From contig NZ_LMOJ01000001.1 in the NCBI RefSeq assembly GCF_001424165.1, positions 1,236,139-1,300,138 on the forward strand: DNA of 64,000 nt. Direction: 5' to 3'. The notes under the pieces were generated by a model. The model was not told the DNA's origin. It saw nothing but the letters and a program-made list of their open reading frames with translations, and ran no database searches. A program made the translations under genes and the position numbers. Position 1 is the first letter of the stretch, and every line of letters starts with the position of its first letter. Source of the stretch: Massilia sp. Leaf139 (lineage in GTDB: Bacteria; Pseudomonadota; Gammaproteobacteria; Burkholderiales; Burkholderiaceae_D). This document shows positions 50,472 to 60,711 of this stretch, piece after piece.

Positions 50472-51098
50472 TCACAACAGTCTCTCCAGCGCCGCGCCGA
50501 TGGTGCCCTGCGTCTCGGCGATGCTGCGCGTCGAATCGATCACGGCGAAACGCGACGGATACTGGTTCGCGCGGCGCAGGTATTCGGCACGGCAGCGGGC
50601 AAAGAACTCGCCCTGCTCGCGTTCGAATTTATCGAGCGTGCGGGTGGCGTCGAGCCGCTCGCGCGCCACTTCCAGCGGCACGTCGAACAACAGGGTCAGG
50701 TCGGGCTGCAAGTGCGGGTGCACCCAGGCCTCGAGCGCTTCCATCTTCACGCGATCCAGGCCGCGTCCGCCGCTCTGGTAGGCGAAGCTGGCGTCGGTGA
50801 AGCGATCCGACAGCACCCAGGAGCCGGTATCCAGCGCCGGCTCGATCACCTGCGCCATGTGCTCGCGGCGGCTGGCGAACATCAGCAGCGCTTCGGTTTC
50901 CAGGTGCATTTTCTCGTGCAGCAGCAGATCGCGCAGCTTCTCGCCGAGCGGCGTGCCGCCCGGTTCGCGCGAGGACACGACGGTCTTGCCGCGCGACTCG
51001 AGGAAATCCTTCACGAAACCGATGTGGGTGGACTTGCCGGCCCCGTCGATGCCTTCGAAGGAGATGAACTTGCCGCGAATTTCCACAGCTTCGCTCAT
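50472..51098 (-). CDS. tmk: Thymidylate kinase
   Basis: Phosphorylates dTMP to dTDP. 208 residues: [13 protein letters not shown] (P-loop), [12 protein letters not shown] (DRX/lid side), [21 protein letters not shown] (substrate motif), L-T-L-L-F-D-V-P. Start overlaps the mltG stop (ATGA). Confidence 0.97.
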   Translation of the reverse strand: MSEAVEIRGKFISFEGIDGAGKSTHIGFVKDFLESRGKTVVSSREPGGTPLGEKLRDLLLHEKMHLETEALLMFASRREHMAQVIEPALDTGSWVLSDRFTDASFAYQSGGRGLDRVKMEALEAWVHPHLQPDLTLLFDVPLEVARERLDATRTLDKFEREQGEFFARCRAEYLRRANQYPSRFAVIDSTRSIAETQGTIGAALERLL

Positions 51099-52096
51099 GG
51101 CGTGCTCGCCCCGCGCTGGTACTGGTTCACGGCGCGGTTATGGTCGTTCAGGTTGTCCGAGAACTGGCTGGTGCCGTCGTTGCGCGACACGAAATACAGG
51201 GCCGGCGTCTTGGCCGGCGCCAGTGCGGCGGCGAGCGACTGGGTGCCCGGCAGCGCGATCGGCGTCGGCGGCAGGCCGTAGCGGGTATAGGTGTTATAGG
51301 GCGTGTCGGTGGTCAGATCCTTCTTCGCGATCTTGCCTTCGTAGCGTTCGCCCATGCCGTAGATGACGCTCGGATCGGTCTGCAGCATCATGCCGGTGCG
51401 CAGGCGGTTCACAAACACGCCGGCGATCATCGCGCGTTCGCTCTTCTGCCCGGTTTCCTTCTCCACGATCGAGGCCATGATCAGCGCCTCGTACGGGGTC
51501 TTGTACGGCAGGTTCGGTTCGCGCTTTTCCCAGGCCGCCTTCAGGCGGTCGAGCAGCATCTGGTGCGCCTGCTTGTAGATCTGCAGGTCGCTCGCGCCCT
51601 TGGCGAACAGATAGGTGTCCGGGAAGAACAGGCCTTCAGGGTGCTTGTATTCGCTCGAGATCTTGGCCATCAGCTCGGCGTCGCTCAGCTTGGCCGTTTC
51701 GTGGCGCAGGGTCTTGGTGGCGGCGATCGCCTCGCGCATCTGGCGGAAGGTCCAGCCCTCGATGATGGTGACCGCTTCCTGCGCGTATTCGCCGCGCACG
51801 AGCTGGGTCAGCAGGCGCCGTGGCGAGGTGCCGGGTTTCAGTTCATAGCTGCCGGCCTTGATGCGGGCCGCATCGCCGGTGACGCGCGCCAGGATCTGGA
51901 ACAGGGTCGGATTGACGGGCACGCCGGCCTTGACCATCTGCTGGGCGGCCGCGCCGACGCCGCTGCCCGGGGTGATCGTGAATTCGATGGGCGCGCCATC
52001 CGTGGTCAGCGGCCCCTTCGACCACCACGAGAAACCGCCGACCGCCACGATGGATACGATGACGCCGGCGACGAGTGTTTTTTTTATGAATGCCAT
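51095..52096 (-). CDS. mltG: Endolytic murein transglycosylase MltG
   Basis: Inner-membrane lytic transglycosylase that terminates glycan strands. 333 residues: N-terminal helix ([15 protein letters not shown]), LysM-like domain (F-T-I-T-P-G-S-G-V), catalytic YceG domain with [22 protein letters not shown] (catalytic Glu), [12 protein letters not shown] and [13 protein letters not shown]. Start is divergent from ygfZ by 123 bases. Confidence 0.96.
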   Translation of the reverse strand: MAFIKKTLVAGVIVSIVAVGGFSWWSKGPLTTDGAPIEFTITPGSGVGAAAQQMVKAGVPVNPTLFQILARVTGDAARIKAGSYELKPGTSPRRLLTQLVRGEYAQEAVTIIEGWTFRQMREAIAATKTLRHETAKLSDAELMAKISSEYKHPEGLFFPDTYLFAKGASDLQIYKQAHQMLLDRLKAAWEKREPNLPYKTPYEALIMASIVEKETGQKSERAMIAGVFVNRLRTGMMLQTDPSVIYGMGERYEGKIAKKDLTTDTPYNTYTRYGLPPTPIALPGTQSLAAALAPAKTPALYFVSRNDGTSQFSDNLNDHNRAVNQYQRGASTP

Positions 52097-52219
52097 TTGT
52101 TTTCGTCAGTCTTTTGCATATGTACGGCGCCTCGTTTTGCCGTCTCCGGCGCGAATTGCTCGACAACTCTATAATGAGGCCGTAATGATAAAGCCTAAAC
52201 CGCAAAGCATATTGCATTT

Positions 52220-53278
52220 ATGAGCAACTGGACAGAATATCTAGCCGGGCATGGCGCCCGCGTCCATATCGACGAAGCCACCCAGGTCGAGGATTTCGGC
52301 CGCAGCTTGAGCACCGCCGACCTGGCCGCCGGTTTCGTCGCCCCCGTCACCGATCTTGGCCTGATCGCCGTGTCCGGCGAGGACGCCGCCCGTTTCCTGC
52401 ACGGCCAGCTGACGAACGACGTCGAGCACCTGGGTCTGAACGAGGCGCGCCTGGCCGGCTTCTGCACGCCGAAGGGACGCCTGCAGGCGACCTTCCTGAT
52501 GTGGCGCGATCCCGAGACCGTCTGGCTGCAGCTGCCGCGCGCCATCCAAGCGCCGCTGCAAAAGCGCCTGTCGATGTTCGTGCTGCGCGCGAAAGCCAAG
52601 CTGCGCGATGCGTCCGAGGAAGACGCGGTCGGCGCGGTGATCGGCATCGGCGGCGCCGCGGGCGAAGCGGCCCTGCGCGCCCAGGGCCTCGACCTGCCGG
52701 CCGCGCCCTACGCGACCCTCGCTTCCGAGCGCGGCACCGTGCTCCGCCTGGCCGACGCCTTCGGCGCGCCGCGTTTCCTGTGGATCGGCGCGACCGCCGC
52801 TGGCGAGACGCTGCTGCCGGCCCTGGCGAACACGCTGGCGCTGGGCGGCAACGCTGCCTGGCACCTCGCCGCCATCCACGCCGGCGTGCCGCAAGTCACG
52901 CTCGCGACGCAAGAACAGTTCGTCCCGCAGATGATCAACCTCGAACTGCTGGGCGGCGTCAATTTCAAGAAAGGCTGCTACCCGGGCCAGGAAATCGTCG
53001 CGCGCAGCCAGTATCTCGGCAAGCTGAAGCGCCGCACGGCGCTGGCCTCGGTCGAGAACGCGGCGGCGCGCGCCGGCGATGAAGTATTTTCCACCGCCGA
53101 CCCGGATCAGCCTTGCGGCATGGTGGTCAACGCCGCGCCGAATGGCCTGGGCGGCGCCGACCTGCTGGTCGAGATGAAGCTGGCCGCGCTCGAGGAAGAC
53201 GTCCACCTGGGCTCGAGCAGTGGCGCGCCACTGCGCTTCCTGCCGATGCCGTATGCGCTGGATGCGCTCGACCTCTAG
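52220..53278 (+). CDS. ygfZ: Folate-binding YgfZ/GcvT-like protein
   Basis: 352 residues; takes part in Fe-S cluster repair or assembly with folate. Signature K-K-G-C-Y-P-G-Q-E-I-V-A-R-S-Q-Y-L-G-K-L-K-R-R (K-G-C-Y-x-G-Q-E), I-A-V-S-G-E-D-A-A-R-F-L-H-G-Q-L-T-N-D-V at the N-terminus. Divergent from mltG, as in many Burkholderiales; its 3' end is followed after one base by the DUF4936 gene. Confidence 0.94.
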   Translation: MSNWTEYLAGHGARVHIDEATQVEDFGRSLSTADLAAGFVAPVTDLGLIAVSGEDAARFLHGQLTNDVEHLGLNEARLAGFCTPKGRLQATFLMWRDPETVWLQLPRAIQAPLQKRLSMFVLRAKAKLRDASEEDAVGAVIGIGGAAGEAALRAQGLDLPAAPYATLASERGTVLRLADAFGAPRFLWIGATAAGETLLPALANTLALGGNAAWHLAAIHAGVPQVTLATQEQFVPQMINLELLGGVNFKKGCYPGQEIVARSQYLGKLKRRTALASVENAAARAGDEVFSTADPDQPCGMVVNAAPNGLGGADLLVEMKLAALEEDVHLGSSSGAPLRFLPMPYALDALDL

Positions 53279-53279
53279 C

Positions 53280-53564
53280 ATGATCGACCTCTACGTGTAT
53301 TACAAGGTGCGCGACGCACACGCCGCCGCGCTCGCGCCGCTGGTCTGCGCCTTCCAGGCGCGCCTGATCCAGCCCGGCGCCGCGCGCCTGCTGCGCCGTC
53401 CGGAAAGCCGCGATGGCCTGCAGACCTGGATGGAAGTCTATCCCGACGTGCCCGACAGCTTCGCCGCCGAACTCGAGGCCGCCGCCGCCGGCGCCGGCTT
53501 CGAGGGCCTGATCGAAGGCCCGCGCCGGGTCGAAGTTTTCATGGAGTTCCCACCATGTGCCTGA
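53280..53564 (+). CDS. DUF4936 family protein
   Basis: 94 residues: L-Y-V-Y-Y-K-V-R-D, L-V-C-A-F-Q-A-R-L, A-R-L-L-R-R-P-E, T-W-M-E-V-Y. Ferredoxin-like fold expected; function unknown. Always near ygfZ in relatives, as I recall. Overlaps the NRDE gene by ten bases. Confidence 0.82.
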   Translation: MIDLYVYYKVRDAHAAALAPLVCAFQARLIQPGAARLLRRPESRDGLQTWMEVYPDVPDSFAAELEAAAAGAGFEGLIEGPRRVEVFMEFPPCA

Positions 53565-54298
53565 TCGTTTTCGCCTGGCGCGTCATTCCCGGGGTGCCGG
53601 TGATCGCGGTGGCCAACCGCGACGAGTTCTACGACCGCCCGGCCGCCCCCGCCGCGCCCTGGCCGGAACACCCGAACCTGATCGCCGGCCGCGACCTGGA
53701 ACATGGCGGGAGCTGGATGGGCATCACGCGCGAGGGGCCGAACGGCCCCAAGTTCGCGGCGCTGACCAACATCCGCGCCCCCGGCGAAGGCCGCGCCAAC
53801 GCCCCTTCGCGCGGCGAGCTGGTGGCGGACTTTCTCAAGGGCTCGCTGACCGCGGCCGAGTATCTGGCGGAAGTCGACGCGAGAGGCGACGTCTACAACG
53901 GCTTCAACCTGGTGCTGGGCGACCGCGAGAACCTGTACTGGTATTCGAACCGCGCCGGCGACGATCCGCGCAACGGCCAGCCGCTCGAAGCCGGGCGCAT
54001 CTACGGCGTCTCGAACGGCCTGCTCGACGCGCCCTGGCCGAAGGTCACGCGTACGAAAGCCCAGTTCGCCAGCCTGCTGTGCCAGGGCGCGCCCGAGGAC
54101 GCCTATTTCGAGATGCTCGCCGACACCACCCGCGCCCCCGACATGCGCCTGCCCGAAACCGGCGTGCCGCTCGACCTGGAGCGCGTGCTGTCGGCGGTGT
54201 GCATCGAGACGCCGGGCTATGGCACGCGTACCTCGACGGTGGTGAAGCTGTACGAGAATGCACCGGCGGAGTTGCACGAGCGGATCGTACAGCCGTAG
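53555..54298 (+). CDS. NRDE-family (TANGO2-like) protein
   Basis: 247 residues with the defining start M-C-L-I-V-F-A-W and V-A-N-R-D-E-F-Y-D-R-P; then G-R-D-L-E-H-G-G-S-W-M-G, A-L-T-N-I-R-A-P and Y-G-V-S-N-G-L-L-D-A-P-W-P-K. The Cys2 position suggests an Ntn-like nucleophile after Met removal. Possible role in heme or lipid handling in eukaryotic relatives; unknown in bacteria. Confidence 0.9.
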   Translation: MCLIVFAWRVIPGVPVIAVANRDEFYDRPAAPAAPWPEHPNLIAGRDLEHGGSWMGITREGPNGPKFAALTNIRAPGEGRANAPSRGELVADFLKGSLTAAEYLAEVDARGDVYNGFNLVLGDRENLYWYSNRAGDDPRNGQPLEAGRIYGVSNGLLDAPWPKVTRTKAQFASLLCQGAPEDAYFEMLADTTRAPDMRLPETGVPLDLERVLSAVCIETPGYGTRTSTVVKLYENAPAELHERIVQP

Positions 54299-54303
54299 AG
54301 AAT

Positions 54304-54412
54304 GTGTAGGGTGGGCACTCCGTGCCACGCGGTGCCGTGCGGGCGTGTCGAGATGTGTTTGTTGCCGCGTTCGTGCGGGCACACGTAACGCGTGGGCATG
54401 CCCGCCCTACAC
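54304..54412. repeat. Inverted pair of REP-like elements
   Basis: REP copy in plus orientation at 54304-54331 (GTGTAGGGTGGGCA ... CCACGCG) and in minus orientation at 54381-54412 (minus strand GTGTAGGGCGGGCATGCCC, ACGCGTTACG). The outer 14-base arms match at 13 positions. This is a BIME-like pair between the NRDE gene and a small lipoprotein gene. Confidence 0.75.
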
Positions 54413-54503
54413 TGACTTGGTTCCGCATGCGCGGTTGATCGAGATCGCACCTGTGGCATCCCACGGGCTTAGCGTCGTGGCTTTCACCGCGCGGAGGCTC
54501 ACC

Positions 54504-54641
54504 ATGCGCACACTGCGATTGCTCTCGGCCACCCTGGCCGCACTGCTGCTCGGCTGCCAGACCACCAGCGGCGGCTCGGCCGGCGACTTCCCCAACAATA
54601 ATCCCACCGCCACCAGCGCCGAACTCGCCACCGGCGGGTAA
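54504..54641 (+). CDS. 45-residue lipoprotein
   Basis: Short gene with GGAGG before ATG. Signal L-R-L-L-S-A-T-L-A-A-L-L-L-G-C with the lipobox L-L-G-C (Cys18), leaving a 28-residue Ser/Gly/Asn/Thr tail. Entericidin-like size, but the tail has no cationic helix. Envelope-anchored; function unknown. Confidence 0.65.
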   Translation: MRTLRLLSATLAALLLGCQTTSGGSAGDFPNNNPTATSAELATGG

Positions 54642-54672
54642 AAAAAGGCGGAGCCCAGCGGCTCCGCCCTTT
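54640..54672. terminator. Terminator between lipoprotein and SDR genes
   Basis: AAAAAAAGGCGGAGCC, loop CAGC, GGCTCCGCCCTTT. The A-run side makes it strong for the leftward SDR transcript; rightward it has only a short T-run. Confidence 0.8.
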
Positions 54673-54690
54673 CTGCCGATACTGCCGCGC

Positions 54691-55587
54691 TTACATCCGC
54701 GAACGCAACATCTCGCGCACCTGCGGCGTCGCCGCGTACGGATCGGGCGGGTTCTTGCCGCCCACGATGGCTTCCATCCGCTCCTGCACGCCGCCCAGCG
54801 CCTGCGGGTGCGAATAGATGTAGAACTGGCCCTCGCGGATCGCATCGAAGGTGATGCGCGAGACGTCCGTCGCCGACACCTTGCCCGACTCGACCGCCTT
54901 GACCGTCAGCGCCTGGGCCGCCATCTGGCTGGCGGTCGGGCGCGTGTCCGGGGTGAGTTCCTCGGGCCGGTTGCGGTGCGACTTGTGGATGCCGGTCGGT
55001 ACGAAATACGGGCATAGCACCGAGGCGCCGATCGGGGCGCCCACCAGTTGCAGGTCGTGGTACAGCGTTTCCGAGAGCGAGACGACGGCATGCTTGGAGA
55101 CGTTATAGACCCCCATCGCCGGCGCGTTCAGCAGACCCGCCATCGAAGCCGTGTTGACGATGTGGCCCTCGTAGTCCGGATCGCGCTTGGCGCATTCCAG
55201 CATGGCGTGCATGAACACGCGCACCCCGTGGATGACGCCCCAAAGGTTCACGCCCAGCACCCATTCCCAGTCGGCCTCGGTGTTCTCCCAGATCAGGCCG
55301 CCCGAGCCGACGCCGGCGTTGTTGAACACCAGGTGGATGCCGTGGAAACGGGCGATGGCCGCGTCGGCCAGCTCCTGCACGTGGGCGCCCTTGCTGACAT
55401 CACACACCATCGCCAGCACCTCGGCGCCCTGCCCCAGCAGTTCGTCGGTGGCGCGCTCCAGCGCGTCGGCCTGGACGTCGGCCAGCACCAGCTTCATGCC
55501 CAGTTCGGCCGCGCGGTCGGCGAATTCACGCCCCAGGCCGCTGCCGGCGCCGGTGATCACCGCTACCTTGCCCCTGAAATTCTTCAT
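54691..55587 (-). CDS. Short-chain dehydrogenase/reductase
   Basis: 298 residues; classical SDR with V-I-T-G-A-G-S-G-L-G-R-E (cofactor), F-N-N-A-G-V-G-S-G-G, catalytic N-T-A-S-M-A-G and Y-N-V-S-K-H (Tyr-x3-Lys). Asp in V-L-A-D-V-Q after strand 2 favours NAD. C-terminal extension of about 50 residues. Last gene of the SDR/SDR/Dabb/thiolase cluster, which suggests fatty-acid or polyketide-like degradation. Confidence 0.88.
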   Translation of the reverse strand: MKNFRGKVAVITGAGSGLGREFADRAAELGMKLVLADVQADALERATDELLGQGAEVLAMVCDVSKGAHVQELADAAIARFHGIHLVFNNAGVGSGGLIWENTEADWEWVLGVNLWGVIHGVRVFMHAMLECAKRDPDYEGHIVNTASMAGLLNAPAMGVYNVSKHAVVSLSETLYHDLQLVGAPIGASVLCPYFVPTGIHKSHRNRPEELTPDTRPTASQMAAQALTVKAVESGKVSATDVSRITFDAIREGQFYIYSHPQALGGVQERMEAIVGGKNPPDPYAATPQVREMLRSRM

Positions 55588-55597
55588 GCCGCTCTCC

Positions 55598-56380
55598 TCA
55601 GACTGCGGACACGCCGCCGTCGATGGCCAGGATCTGGCCGGTGATGTGCTTGCTCGCGTCGGAGGCGAACAGCACCACCGCGCCTTTCAGATCCTCGTCG
55701 TCGCCCAGGCGGCCGAGCGGCGCGCCCTGCGCCAGGCGGTCGACGCCGATCGAGGCCAGCACGCCCTTGGTCATTTTAGACGGGAAAAAGCCTGGCGCAA
55801 TCGAGTTGACGGTGATGCCGTGGCGGCCCCACTCGCCCGCCAGCGTGCGCGTGAAATTGACCAGCGCGCCTTTCGAGGTGTTGTAGGCGATCGTGCTCAT
55901 CGTGCCCGGCGCATTGCCGGCCAGGCCCGCGATCGAAGAGATGTTGATGATCTTGCCGTAGCGGCGCGGAATCATCGACAGCTTGCCGACCGCTTGCGAC
56001 ACCAGGAAGATGCTGCGCACGTTCAGGTTCATGACCTTGTCCCAGGCCTCGAGCGGATGCTCCTCGGCCGGGGCGCCCCAGCTGGCGCCGGCATTGTTCA
56101 CGAGGATGTCGATCTGGCCGAGGCGGCGCAGCGCTTCTTCCACGAAGGGCTGGACATTCGCTTCGCTCTGCAGGTCGGCGGCGATGGCGGACGCCTCGAT
56201 GCCGCGTGCCGTCAAGTGCGCTACGGCCTCGTCGAGTTCTTCCTGCTTGCGCGCCGAAATCACGACGCGCGCGCCCTGCTCGCCGAGCGCCTCGGCCATC
56301 TGCAGGCCGAGCCCGCGCGAGCCGCCGGTCACCAGCGCGGTCTTGCCTTGCAACGAAAATAGTTCCTGGGTAGTGCGCAT
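55598..56380 (-). CDS. FabG-like short-chain dehydrogenase/reductase
   Basis: 260 residues: A-L-V-T-G-G-S-R-G-L-G-L-Q, V-I-S-A-R-K-Q-E (Arg favours NADP), V-N-N-A-G-A-S-W-G, I-N-I-S-S-I-A-G and Y-N-T-S-K-G-A (Ser-Tyr-Lys), V-N-S-I-A-P-G-F-F. Acts on 3-oxoacyl or similar substrates. Same operon as the SDR (10 bases apart). Confidence 0.9.
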   Translation of the reverse strand: MRTTQELFSLQGKTALVTGGSRGLGLQMAEALGEQGARVVISARKQEELDEAVAHLTARGIEASAIAADLQSEANVQPFVEEALRRLGQIDILVNNAGASWGAPAEEHPLEAWDKVMNLNVRSIFLVSQAVGKLSMIPRRYGKIINISSIAGLAGNAPGTMSTIAYNTSKGALVNFTRTLAGEWGRHGITVNSIAPGFFPSKMTKGVLASIGVDRLAQGAPLGRLGDDEDLKGAVVLFASDASKHITGQILAIDGGVSAV

Positions 56381-56417
56381 GCTGTCTCCGTGTTTTTATG
56401 GGTGGGTTGAGTCGGTA

Positions 56418-56720
56418 TCAGACTTCGTAATCCATGCACTGGCGCCCTTCGCGGATGGCGCCGATGAAGGGCACCAGCGCCTTGTGCGTCGGGTGCGCGG
56501 CGTAGGCGTCCAGGGCCGCCTTGTTCTCGAATTCCGAGTACAGGACGACGTCGTAGGTCGCTTCCAGGCCCGGCTGGGCCAGCGTGACTTCGAAGGTCAG
56601 GATGCCCGGAACGATGTCCGCGCATTCGTCGAGCCGGCGCTTCATTTCGCGCGCATTGGTCAGGCGGTCCTTGCCTTCCGCCTCGTCCTTCAGCTTCCAC
56701 ATGACGATGTGTTTGATCAT
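56418..56720 (-). CDS. Dabb (stress-responsive alpha/beta barrel) protein
   Basis: 100 residues: I-K-H-I-V-M-W-K-L-K at the start, T-F-E-V-T-L-A-Q-P, Y-D-V-V-L-Y-S-E-F, A-Y-A-A-H-P-T-H, the pattern of Dabb-domain dimers. Some relatives are cyclases or aromatic-compound enzymes. Between thiolase and SDR genes in one operon. Confidence 0.88.
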   Translation of the reverse strand: MIKHIVMWKLKDEAEGKDRLTNAREMKRRLDECADIVPGILTFEVTLAQPGLEATYDVVLYSEFENKAALDAYAAHPTHKALVPFIGAIREGRQCMDYEV

Positions 56721-56777
56721 ATCTTTCTCGAATCTCAGCAGTAACTTTGCATGGTTTTACGTATCAGAGCACGTGAA

Positions 56778-57956
<1,179 letters not shown>

Positions 57957-58011
57957 GCTGGTCTCCTGTTGTCGGACATTGTTGGAATTGGATCAGATGA
58001 GAATAGCACAA

Positions 58012-58031
58012 TTAAGAACGGTCGTTCGTAA
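58012..58031. promoter_or_regulatory. TetR-type palindromic operator upstream of thiolase
   Basis: TTAAGAACGGTCGTTCGTAA matches its reverse complement at 16 of 20 bases. GAACGNNCGTTC-type palindromes are typical TetR-family sites in fatty-acid or acyl-CoA regulons. No TetR gene is in the window. Confidence 0.55.
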
Positions 58032-58267
58032 ACTCTCTGACCGGGCTCAACACGATTTTCCGATCTTCGGGGCGGCTGCCGAGTCCAATGAAGGAGCGAC
58101 TCGTCCGGTTCGCTCCCTGCCGGTTTCTCCACAAGCGAACCCGTCAATAAACTGTAAGTTTCGGGTAAGTTTGGAGCAAGCATGACGTAAGTTTATCGGT
58201 CCACACTGCGTCACAGCTGACAAAGTCTCGGCTATCCGATGTTCTAAATATTATACGGAGACAAAAA

Positions 58268-59968
58268 ATGGCAATCACACCCGGCATGACCGCGGGCGGC
58301 AAGGCAGTGCCTTCCTCCCATGGGATGACCAAGGAAGAACGCAAAGTGATCTTTGCGTCCTCGCTTGGCACCGTGTTCGAATGGTACGACTTCTACCTCT
58401 ACGGTTCGCTTGCCGCCATCATCGGCAAGCAGTTCTTCCTGGGCGATCCCACCACCTCGTTCATCTTCGCCCTGCTCACGTTTGCAGCCGGCTTCATCGT
58501 GCGTCCTTTCGGCGCCCTCGTGTTCGGCCGCCTGGGCGACATGATCGGCCGCAAGTACACCTTCCTGGTCACCATCCTCCTGATGGGCGCCTCGACCTTC
58601 ATCGTCGGCCTGCTGCCGGGCTATGCCACGATCGGCATCGCGGCGCCGATCATCCTCGTCACCCTGCGTATCCTGCAAGGCCTGGCGCTGGGCGGGGAAT
58701 ACGGCGGCGCCGCCACCTACGTCGCCGAGCACGCACCGGAAGGCAAGCGCGGCTTCTTCACCGCCTGGATCCAGACCACCGCGACCATGGGCCTGTTCCT
58801 GTCGCTGCTGGTCATCCTGGCCACCCGCACCGTCGTGGGCGAAGAGGACTTCACCGCCTGGGGCTGGCGCATTCCTTTCCTGCTCTCGGTGATCCTGCTG
58901 GGCGTGTCCGTCTGGATCCGCCTGTCGATGAACGAGTCGCCGGCCTTTGCCAAGATGAAAGCCGAGGGCAAGACCTCGAAGGCGCCGCTGTCGGAAGCCT
59001 TCCTGAACGGTAAGAACGCCAAGATCGTCATCCTGGCCCTGGTCGGCCTGACGATGGGCCAGGCCGTGGTCTGGTACACCGGCCAGTTCTACGCGCTGTT
59101 CTTCCTGACGCAAACGCTCAAGATCGACGGCGCCACCGCCAACATCCTGATCGCCGTCGCGCTCCTGCTGGCCACGCCCTTCTTCATCGTGTTCGGCTCG
59201 CTGTCCGACAGGATCGGCCGCAAGTGGATCATCCTCGGCGGCTGCATCATCGCCGCGGCGACCTACTTCCCGATCTTCAAGGCCATCACCCACTACGGCA
59301 ATCCGGCCCTCGAGCAGGCAATCGCCACCGCGCCGGTCACCGTCGTCGCCGACCCGGCCACCTGTAACTTCCAGGTCGACCCGAGCGGTACGCGCAAGTT
59401 CCCGGCTTCCTGCGACATCGCGACGCGCATGCTGACCAATGCTTCCGTGAACTACACGACCATCGACGCGCCGGCCGGCACCGTGGCCCAGATCAAGGTG
59501 GGCGACAAGGTCATCCAGTCCTTCAACGCCAGCATGACCGCGGATGGCCTGAACTTCGATGCGGACAGCAAGGCCAAGGAAGCCGCGCTGAAGACGGAAG
59601 TCGTCGGCACCCTGAAGGCGGCCGGTTACCCTGAAAAGGCCGACCCGACCCGGATCAACAAGCCGATGCTGGTGCTGCTGCTGTTCATCCTGGTGCTGTA
59701 CGTGACCATGGTCTACGGCCCGATCGCGGCAATGCTGGTCGAGATGTTCCCGACCCGGATCCGCTACAGCGCCATGTCCCTGCCTTACCACATCGGTAAC
59801 GGCTGGTTCGGCGGCCTGTTGCCGACCATCTCCTTCGCCCTGGTGGCAGCCAACGGCAACATCTACTATGGCCTCTGGTATCCGATCATCATCGCCCTGA
59901 TCACGGTCGTGATCGGCGGCTTGTTCGTTCGCGAAACCAAGGACAACAACATCTACGCAGCCGACTGA
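58268..59968 (+). CDS. MHS-family MFS transporter with long periplasmic insert
   Basis: 566 residues, metabolite:H+ symporter type (Shikimate/proline-betaine family): G-T-V-F-E-W-Y-D-F-Y-L-Y-G-S at helix 1, F-G-R-L-G-D-M-I-G-R-K-Y (MFS motif), L-Q-G-L-A-L-G-G-E-Y-G-G-A, W-G-W-R-I-P-F-L, S-D-R-I-G-R-K-W. Between about residues 345 and 470 is an extra hydrophilic segment with two Cys (A-T-C-N-F, A-S-C-D-I), absent in the usual 430-450-residue members. AT-rich promoter region on the left. Confidence 0.9.
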   Translation: MAITPGMTAGGKAVPSSHGMTKEERKVIFASSLGTVFEWYDFYLYGSLAAIIGKQFFLGDPTTSFIFALLTFAAGFIVRPFGALVFGRLGDMIGRKYTFLVTILLMGASTFIVGLLPGYATIGIAAPIILVTLRILQGLALGGEYGGAATYVAEHAPEGKRGFFTAWIQTTATMGLFLSLLVILATRTVVGEEDFTAWGWRIPFLLSVILLGVSVWIRLSMNESPAFAKMKAEGKTSKAPLSEAFLNGKNAKIVILALVGLTMGQAVVWYTGQFYALFFLTQTLKIDGATANILIAVALLLATPFFIVFGSLSDRIGRKWIILGGCIIAAATYFPIFKAITHYGNPALEQAIATAPVTVVADPATCNFQVDPSGTRKFPASCDIATRMLTNASVNYTTIDAPAGTVAQIKVGDKVIQSFNASMTADGLNFDADSKAKEAALKTEVVGTLKAAGYPEKADPTRINKPMLVLLLFILVLYVTMVYGPIAAMLVEMFPTRIRYSAMSLPYHIGNGWFGGLLPTISFALVAANGNIYYGLWYPIIIALITVVIGGLFVRETKDNNIYAAD

Positions 59969-59990
59969 GCCGCGTAGCACCCGCAAATTG

Positions 59991-60021
59991 AAATGCCGCT
60001 GGAAACAGCGGCATTTTTTTT
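59991..60021 (+). terminator. Terminator of the MHS transporter
   Basis: AATGCCGCTG, GAAA loop, CAGCGGCATT and eight T, 22 bases after the stop. Confidence 0.9.
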
Positions 60022-60072
60022 GGCCCTGCCGGCGCCAATCATCCGGCAGCGCGAGTTATTCGGCAGCGGGAG

Positions 60073-60711
60073 CTATTCGGCAGCGGCATCCGCGGCCGGG
60101 CCGACCCGGTAGGCGCAGCGCCGCGCGCCGGCCAGCTGATGTTCGATCCGCACCACCGACACCCCCGGCCCCAGCACCCGCCCGAACACCTCGAGCTCCG
60201 AACGGCAGAGATCCTGGCAGTTGCGCGCCGCCGTGCGGATCGGGCAGTGGTTCTCCACGAGCAGCATGGCGCCGTCCGCCTGCGCTTCGGCCTCGGCCAT
60301 GTACCCCTCGGCGTCGCGGGCACGCGCCAGCGCGGCCACCCGTTCCGGCAGCGTCGTCACCGCCTCCACCTCGCGCCGGTAGGCCGCTTCGCTGGCCGTT
60401 TCGCGCGCGGCGATCAGGCGCGCCAGGCCCTCCTCGCCGAACAGGGCGCGCACCTGCGCGATCAGTTCCAGGGTGAGCACCGCATGGCGATCCGGGAAGC
60501 GCGCGTGACCCGCTTCGGTCAGCGTCCAGCGCCGCACCGGGCGTCCCACCTTGCCGGGAGTGTCGGCCCAGGCCAGCAAGCCCCTGTCCTCGCCGGATTC
60601 GAGCTGGCGCCGCACGCCCATCGAGGTCAGACCCAGCAGCGCGGCCAGCGCCTGGGCCGTCTGCGGCCCGCGCGTCTTCAGCAGCACGAGGATCTCGTCG
60701 AAGGAATTCAT
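60073..60711 (-). CDS. HTH regulator with C-terminal Cys set (COG2345/SufR-like)
   Basis: 212 residues. N-terminal winged helix (L-L-K-T-R-G-P-Q-T-A-Q-A-L-A, G-V-R-R-Q-L, wing with G-R-P-V-R-R-W-T-L-T). C-terminal cysteines C156, C165, C169, C199 (N-H-C-P-I, N-C-Q-D-L-C, R-C-A-Y-R-V) could hold an Fe-S cluster or metal, as in the COG2345 group. ATGA overlap places it downstream of the MFS gene in one operon. Confidence 0.82.
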   Translation of the reverse strand: MNSFDEILVLLKTRGPQTAQALAALLGLTSMGVRRQLESGEDRGLLAWADTPGKVGRPVRRWTLTEAGHARFPDRHAVLTLELIAQVRALFGEEGLARLIAARETASEAAYRREVEAVTTLPERVAALARARDAEGYMAEAEAQADGAMLLVENHCPIRTAARNCQDLCRSELEVFGRVLGPGVSVVRIEHQLAGARRCAYRVGPAADAAAE

